From positions 62,001 to 126,000 of the forward strand of contig UQWI01000002.1 in the NCBI GenBank assembly GCA_900544765.1: 64,000 nucleotides of DNA, in the 5' to 3' direction. Below the pieces are notes generated by a model. That model was given only the letters and a program-made list of their open reading frames with translations. It was not told the origin of the DNA and did no database searches. Shown here one piece after another: positions 59,872-64,000 of this stretch; positions within the stretch are counted from its first letter, which is position 1, and each line of letters opens with the position of its first letter. The DNA comes from an uncultured Eubacteriales bacterium. Its GTDB lineage: Bacteria > Bacillota > Clostridia > Oscillospirales > Oscillospiraceae. The translations under genes and the position numbers were made by a program.

Positions 59872-59968
59872 CCCTGAGCAGTATGACGGCGCAGGGAACC
59901 CGCGTTAAATAACCAACTACGGCGGATAAAACCGCTTGTTGAGTAAAAACCGAAAGGATGACTGAAAA

Positions 59969-60103
59969 ATGGTTCGCACTTATCAGCCCAAGAAGCGTCA
60001 GCGCAAAAAGGAGCACGGCTTCCGCAAACGCATGGCCACCCGCAACGGCCGCAAGGTTCTCGCCCGCCGCCGCGCCAAGGGCAGGGCTAAGCTCTCCTAC
60101 TGA
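59969..60103 (+). CDS. rpmH: 50S ribosomal protein L34
   Basis: A 44-residue basic protein: [20 protein letters not shown] at the start and [13 protein letters not shown] later, the invariant L34 pattern. AAAGGATG precedes the ATG. It heads the conserved rpmH-rnpA-yidD-yidC-jag gene order. The usual neighbour dnaA is not in the window. Confidence 0.96.
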   Translation: MVRTYQPKKRQRKKEHGFRKRMATRNGRKVLARRRAKGRAKLSY

Positions 60104-60146
60104 GCCGGGCCGCGGAGACATCCGCGCAAGCTGAAGAAGGCAGCAC

Positions 60147-60500
60147 TTGGAGTTTACGCTTCCGCTTAAAATGAACTACGATTTCCGTCGCGCCTACCGG
60201 AAAGGCAGGAGCGCGGCGGAGCCATGCCTTGTGGTCTATGCAAGGCGCAACAACTCGCCCGGCAGCCGCGTCGGCTTCACGGTCTCAAAGAAGCTCGGCT
60301 GCGCCGTCGTGCGCAACAAGGTACGCCGCCGCCTGCGCGAGATATACAGGTTGAATGAGCACTCTCTGCGAGCCGGCTTCGACATAGTCGTCGTGGCCAG
60401 GAACAGGAGCGTCGCTGCTGATTACCGGCGTTTGGAGCGCGAATTCCTGCGCGCCTGCGCCGGACTCGGCATACTCAGGGAGGAGACGAAAGAGACTTGA
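60147..60500 (+). CDS. rnpA: Ribonuclease P protein component
   Basis: A 117-residue basic protein that helps the RNase P RNA bind pre-tRNA. The RNR motif is [16 protein letters not shown], preceded by [10 protein letters not shown] and followed by FDIVVVARN. The TTG start with AGAAGG upstream is used; an ATG at residue 9 is too late for the family. It overlaps yidD by four bases. Confidence 0.94.
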   Translation: MEFTLPLKMNYDFRRAYRKGRSAAEPCLVVYARRNNSPGSRVGFTVSKKLGCAVVRNKVRRRLREIYRLNEHSLRAGFDIVVVARNRSVAADYRRLEREFLRACAGLGILREETKET

Positions 60501-60715
60501 AAAAGCTCATGCTCGCACTTGTACGCTTTTACAGGAAGAACATTTCCCCGCTCACTCCGCCATGCTGCCGGTTCATACCCACCTGCTCGGAATACGCGCT
60601 CGAGGCCATAGAGAAATACGGCGCCGTCAAGGGCGGCTGGCTGGCACTGAAACGCATCTGCCGCTGCCACCCGCTGCACTTCGGCGAGCACGAGTTCTAC
60701 GACCCCGTGCCATAA
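60497..60715 (+). CDS. yidD: YidD membrane-insertion efficiency factor
   Basis: A 72-residue protein with the characteristic [20 protein letters not shown] and [14 protein letters not shown] motifs (conserved Cys pairs). It assists YidC in membrane-protein insertion. TTG start overlapping the rnpA stop (TTGA); an ATG at 60509 is a less likely alternative. Confidence 0.94.
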   Translation: MKKLMLALVRFYRKNISPLTPPCCRFIPTCSEYALEAIEKYGAVKGGWLALKRICRCHPLHFGEHEFYDPVP

Positions 60716-60773
60716 AACCCCGCGCAACGCCCGGGCCAGCGTCCGGGACAACTCACCGAGGAGCTAAGAGAAA

Positions 60774-62129
60774 ATGCTTGATGCAATAGCAACACCCTTT
60801 GGCTGGCTGATGATGCGGCTCTATGAGCTGACGGACAACTTCGGCTGGGCCATAATCCTTTTCGCCATCGTCGTTGCGCTGGTGCTCCTGCCCTTCATGG
60901 CGAAGAGCAAGAAGAGCATGATGCGCATGTCCCGACTGCAGCCCCGCATGATGGAGCTGCAGAAGAAGCACGAGGGTAACCCGCAAAAGCTCAATGAGGA
61001 GATGGCTCGCCTCTACAGGGAGAACCACGTCAGCCCGCTTGGCGGCTGCCTCTGGAGCCTGCTGCCCTTCCCCATACTGCTCGCGCTCTACCGCGCCGTG
61101 GTCAAGCCCATCACCATTATGATGGGCGTTGCCGACGAGCTGCTCGCGCCGGGCGGAGCCATCTATGAACAGCTGGTGAACCTGGGCTACAGCATGAGCA
61201 ACTACACCACCAGCAACAACACTTTCTATGAGCAGATTTACCAGTCCAAGTTCATAAGCGAGCACTTCGACCAGTTCTCCGGCCTGTCGGACAAGCTCGT
61301 CCAGATGGACTACAGCTTCCTTGGCCTCGACCTTTCGCAGACCCCGAACTGGAAGTTCTGGGACTTTGATTTCTCCGCCGGAACATGGGTAGTCATAGGC
61401 CTCTTTATGCTCCCGCTCATATCCACCGGCCTGAGCTACCTCTCCATGTACATCAGCCGTAAGATAAACCCGCAGGTAGGCACCACTCAGCAGCAGCAGG
61501 CCAACGCCTCCAGCATGAAGACCATGATGATTATCATGCCTCTCATGAGCCTCTGGATAGGCTACGTCATGCCTGCCGCCCTGTGCGTCTACTGGATTAT
61601 GAACAGCCTCACCGGCATCATCCGTGAAACCGGGCTTACGCTCCTGTACAAGAAGCAGATGGCCAAGGAGGACGAGGAGTTCAACGCCAAGGAGCGGGCG
61701 CGTGAGGAAGAGCTGGAGCGCAAGCGGCAGGAGACCGAGCGCCTGCGCGCCATGAACGCCACGACAGTCAACAAAAACACCAGCAAGAAAAAGCAGCAGG
61801 CCCAGGCCGCCCAGGCCGACGCCGAGCGCCGGGCTGCCGCCGACAGGGCGGAGAAGGCCGCGCGCCGCGAGCGCCTTGGTATAACGGAGGAGGAGAAGCC
61901 CGCTTCGCAGGTCGGCAACCGCCGCTTTGCCCGTGGCAGGGCATATGTCGAGGACCGCTATGAGAACCCGGAGGAGGCCGAAGAGGCCACAATCGCCGCC
62001 GCCCAGGCGAGCGAAGGCGTGGATTCCATAGACCCCGACGCCGTAGAAGATGCCTCCGCTGCCGAGACCCCGGTTGACACCAACGCTGACGAGGCGGCAG
62101 ACGGAGAGCAGCAGGAGAATGTGAAATGA
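60774..62129 (+). CDS. yidC: YidC/OxaA membrane protein insertase
   Basis: A 451-residue insertase: first helix at about residues 5-30, the cytoplasmic helical hairpin (MARLYRENHVSPLGGCLWS) and the core helices to about residue 300. It lacks an obvious lipoprotein signal, unlike SpoIIIJ. The last 150 residues are a highly charged Glu/Lys/Ala coiled-coil and acidic tail, longer than usual and probably ribosome- or partner-binding. Confidence 0.93.
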   Translation: MLDAIATPFGWLMMRLYELTDNFGWAIILFAIVVALVLLPFMAKSKKSMMRMSRLQPRMMELQKKHEGNPQKLNEEMARLYRENHVSPLGGCLWSLLPFPILLALYRAVVKPITIMMGVADELLAPGGAIYEQLVNLGYSMSNYTTSNNTFYEQIYQSKFISEHFDQFSGLSDKLVQMDYSFLGLDLSQTPNWKFWDFDFSAGTWVVIGLFMLPLISTGLSYLSMYISRKINPQVGTTQQQQANASSMKTMMIIMPLMSLWIGYVMPAALCVYWIMNSLTGIIRETGLTLLYKKQMAKEDEEFNAKERAREEELERKRQETERLRAMNATTVNKNTSKKKQQAQAAQADAERRAAADRAEKAARRERLGITEEEKPASQVGNRRFARGRAYVEDRYENPEEAEEATIAAAQASEGVDSIDPDAVEDASAAETPVDTNADEAADGEQQENVK

Positions 62130-62917
62130 AAAAATATCTTGAGAAATCCGCTAAGACAGAGGATGAGGCCCTTGCGGCTGCCCTCGCTGAGCTGGGACTG
62201 GAGCGCGACGACGTCTCCGTCGAAATAGTAGAGCGGGCAAAGAGCGGCTTCCTCGGCATAGGCGCTTCCCCCGCGGTGATCCGCGTGGAATACGAAGTCC
62301 CCGACGAGCCCGAGGTCAAGGCCGCCCCCGTGGCGGAGCCTACCCCTGCAAAGCCCGCAGAGCCGAAGGAGAGCGCCGCCGAGGTCAAAAGCGCGGCTCC
62401 GGCCGAGCCCAAGTACACCGATGGCGTGAAGGCCGCCGCCGAGAGCTTCCTGCGCGGCCTGCTTGAGCGCATGGGCGTCCAGGCAGAGATAACCATCAGC
62501 GACCGTGAAGGCGGCGGACTGCTCGTCGAGCTCTCCGGCCCGGGCATGGGCGCCGTCATAGGCCGCCGCGGCGAGACCCTCGACGCCATCCAGCACCTCA
62601 CCAATTACGCCGTCAACCGCGGCAGCGAGAAGCGCTGCCACATCAGTGTCGACGCTGAGAGCTACCGCGCCAAGCGCGAGGAGAGCCTCGTGCGCCTGGC
62701 CGAGAAAATGGCCGCAAAGGTCGTAAAGTACAAGCGCTCCATGGCCTTGGAGCCGATGAATTCCTATGAGCGGCACGTTATACACACCGCCCTGCAGAAT
62801 TACGAGGGCGTGTCCACCAGCTCCACGGGCACCGAGCCTAACCGCCGTGTGGTAGTTTCCTACGAGCGTCCGGCCCGGCAGCAGAACACCCGTCCGCAGA
62901 GCCGTGAGTGGAGCTGA
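62126..62917 (+). CDS. jag: Jag/KhpB RNA-binding protein
   Basis: A 263-residue protein. The N-terminal Jag_N domain (residues 1-52, KSGFLGIG) is joined by an Ala/Pro/Glu linker to a KH domain (GMGAVIGRRGETLDAIQHL, about 135-155) and an R3H domain (MNSYERHVIHTAL, about 210-222). KhpB works with KhpA in small-RNA and division/envelope control in other Firmicutes. ATGA overlap with yidC. Confidence 0.95.
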   Translation: MKKYLEKSAKTEDEALAAALAELGLERDDVSVEIVERAKSGFLGIGASPAVIRVEYEVPDEPEVKAAPVAEPTPAKPAEPKESAAEVKSAAPAEPKYTDGVKAAAESFLRGLLERMGVQAEITISDREGGGLLVELSGPGMGAVIGRRGETLDAIQHLTNYAVNRGSEKRCHISVDAESYRAKREESLVRLAEKMAAKVVKYKRSMALEPMNSYERHVIHTALQNYEGVSTSSTGTEPNRRVVVSYERPARQQNTRPQSREWS

Positions 62918-62932
62918 TTGGAGGTAGTCCAC

Positions 62933-63157
62933 TTGTTTGAAACCGTCAGAAAGGTCCTCGCGGAGCAGCTCGAAGTAGATGAGAGCATTATCACCCCGGA
63001 GACCGATATAATCGACGACCTCGGCGCCGATTCCCTCGACCTCGTCGAGCTGGTAATGAGCCTCGAGGAGCACTATGATATCGCCCTTACGGACGACAAG
63101 ACCGCCAATGTCCGCACTGTGGGACAGGTGGTAAAAATGCTTGAGCAGTTTATTTGA
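62933..63157 (+). CDS. acpP: Acyl carrier protein
   Basis: A 74-residue ACP with the phosphopantetheine serine in DDLGADSLDLVEL and helices 3 and 4 typical of type II fatty-acid ACPs. TTG 62933 is chosen because GGAGG lies eight bases upstream; the 62918 TTG would place the site inside the gene. It is downstream of jag with a terminator after it. Confidence 0.92.
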   Translation: MFETVRKVLAEQLEVDESIITPETDIIDDLGADSLDLVELVMSLEEHYDIALTDDKTANVRTVGQVVKMLEQFI

Positions 63158-63186
63158 AAAGAGGGCCCGCACGGGCCCTCTTTTTT
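63158..63186 (+). terminator. Terminator after acpP
   Basis: AAAAGAGGGCCC, a GCAC loop and GGGCCCTCTTTTTT form a perfect stem. Confidence 0.95.
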
Positions 63187-63199
63187 CGCAAGCCGGCGG

Positions 63200-63228
63200 T
63201 TGACTTATATAGCCGTATAGGTTAGAAT
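63200..63228 (+). promoter_or_regulatory. Promoter for the final MATE gene
   Basis: TTGACT and TAGAAT with a 17-bp spacer, just upstream of a structured leader of about 135 nt. Confidence 0.7.
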
Positions 63229-63244
63229 GCTTTCATAAACAAAA

Positions 63245-63331
63245 GTGCATCATCGGAGGATTGTGTATCGCAATACACACGGTCGGATAAGATGACGGGT
63301 GCGCCCGGTTATTGTAATGATAACCGGGCGC
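63245..63331 (+). ncRNA. Candidate guanidine-IV (mepA-motif) riboswitch
   Basis: The RNA has an outer TCATC/GATGA pairing, a conserved-looking GGAGGATTGTG strand, a TGTGTAT-CGCA-ATACACA hairpin, then ACGGTCGGATAAGATGACGG. It is followed by a perfect 12-bp stem GCGCCCGGTTAT/ATAACCGGGCGC ending in CTTT. The GGAGG, ACGGT and GGATAAGAT blocks and the location before a MepA-like MATE exporter match what I recall of the guanidine-IV class. The match is from memory, not from a covariance search. Confidence 0.6.
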
Positions 63332-63369
63332 TTTCGCGCAATATGCGGCGAGAAGAAAGGACAGATTAA

Positions 63370-64000
63370 ATGAACGGAAATTCGACGGAGCTTTTTGCAA
63401 AGACCCCGCCGGTGAAGCTCTTTTTTATAGCGGCAATCCCCGGCGCTGTGAGCATGCTTGCGTCTGCGCTCTATCAGCTGCTGGACGGAATATTTGTGGG
63501 CCAATTCCTGCACGAGACTGCCTTCGCGGCGCTAAATCTGGCCATGCCCTTTGTAATAATAAATTTCGCCCTTGCGGACCTCATAGGCGTGGGCTCCGCC
63601 GTGCCTATCTCGGTGAACCTGGGCAAGGGCAGGAAGCGAGAGGCGGACAACATATTTACCTGCGCCGTGCTGCTCATCCTCCTGGCCGGTGTTGTCACGG
63701 GCGCCATGCTTTACGCAGGCGCTCCGGCCCTGATGGGCCTTATGGGTGCGGACGGGCAGTTCGCCCTTTTCGCCGCGCAGTACCTGCGCGTGTATGCGCT
63801 CTGCTCGCCCGTGACGACCGTAGTGTTCGCCATGGACAACTACCTGCGTATATGCGGCTATATACGGGGCAGCATGTGGCTGAATGTGCTGATGAGCGTG
63901 CTGAGCGCAGGGCTTGAATACCTGTTCCTCGGGGTGCTGGGCTTCGGCATCTGGGGCGCGGCGCTGGCCACATGTCTCGGCATGGCGGTGTGCGCGCTTA
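63370..64000 (+). CDS. MATE-family efflux transporter, MepA-like (partial, 3' end outside window)
   Basis: The first 210 residues of a MATE exporter of the MepA branch. Typical features are FFIAAIPGAVSMLASALYQL, DGIFVGQFLHETAFAALNLA and GVGSAVPISVNLGKG, about six hydrophobic helices so far. AGAAAGGA lies eight bases before the ATG. The frame is open to the last base. With the riboswitch-like leader, it is probably a guanidinium or cationic-compound exporter; that is an inference. Confidence 0.85.
   Translation, partial: MNGNSTELFAKTPPVKLFFIAAIPGAVSMLASALYQLLDGIFVGQFLHETAFAALNLAMPFVIINFALADLIGVGSAVPISVNLGKGRKREADNIFTCAVLLILLAGVVTGAMLYAGAPALMGLMGADGQFALFAAQYLRVYALCSPVTTVVFAMDNYLRICGYIRGSMWLNVLMSVLSAGLEYLFLGVLGFGIWGAALATCLGMAVCAL

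Noticed and set aside
59795..59968. Replication origin next to rpmH
   Set aside because: rpmH often neighbours dnaA/oriC, but no DnaA box (TTATCCACA) cluster or dnaA gene is visible here.
1..64000. tRNA, rRNA, CRISPR arrays, integrases and transposases
   Set aside because: No TTCGA-type T-arm with a matching cloverleaf, no rRNA landmark, no regularly spaced repeats and no transposase or integrase protein signatures were seen by eye.

Overview
This 64 kb window looks like chromosomal DNA of a spore-forming, high-G+C member of the Clostridia, probably the Oscillospirales/Oscillospiraceae. That placement is inferred from gene content, strongly C/G-ending codons, many GGAGG ribosome-binding sites, TTG/GTG starts, and sporulation genes (SpoIID, a SpoVB-type flippase, a YlmC/YmxH protein). 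I saw no rRNA, tRNA, CRISPR array, integrase or transposase. The window opens inside a ClpC-type chaperone gene and closes inside a MATE exporter gene.

Layout. 1-4.1 kb: clpC end, threonine aldolase, ECF sigma factor with membrane partner. 4.1-17.2 kb: small units including a DUF368 (PopT-type) lipid-carrier transporter, a FucO-like alcohol dehydrogenase, a divergent mini-repressor pair with twin operators, two related lipoproteins flanking a stand-alone FakA-like domain, MFS and MATE transporters, a run of repair/nuclease/methyltransferase genes, and a PatB-type lyase facing an XRE-cupin regulator. 17.2-22.5 kb: rpsB and tsf separated by a 160-bp palindrome, then a BlaI/BlaR1-like regulatory pair with clear operators. 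22.5-35.7 kb: a decayed region, nitrilase with a gamma-glutamyltransferase, LysR regulator, aldo/keto reductase, alpha/beta hydrolase, peptidase T, lipoprotein, DUF6056 membrane protein, aldehyde dehydrogenase and a second ECF sigma module. 35.7-44.6 kb: rplJ-rplL behind an attenuator leader, GtrA, a small protein under a Fur-like palindrome, a minus-strand set (DMT transporter, PPC protein, TRIC channel, metallo-hydrolase), HdeD, an S24-like protein, nitroreductase and a large glycosyltransferase-like membrane protein. 44.9-47.7 kb: SpoVB-like flippase, MazG and HU. 47.7-57.7 kb: an uninterrupted pyrimidine operon pyrC-carA-carB-pyrK-pyrD-pyrF-pyrE-pyrB-pyrI. 57.7-63.2 kb: spoIID, a membrane protein, and rpmH-rnpA-yidD-yidC-jag-acpP. 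63.2-64 kb: a MATE exporter preceded by a leader resembling a guanidine-IV (mepA) riboswitch.

The pyrimidine operon encodes all six steps from bicarbonate/glutamine/aspartate to UMP, including both ATCase chains, and has a strong promoter and a small attenuator-like leader. The rpmH cluster couples ribosome and RNase P synthesis to membrane-protein insertion. Several short units show visible regulatory DNA (BlaI dyads, twin HTH operators, a Fur-family-like box, a LysR dyad), so the window is mainly core genome with many small regulated accessory units. The most interesting points are the guanidine-IV-like leader, the run of T-ending codons early in pyrC, the Fur-like box before an unknown 122-residue protein, the twin-operator mini-regulator, and the free-standing FakA-like domain.
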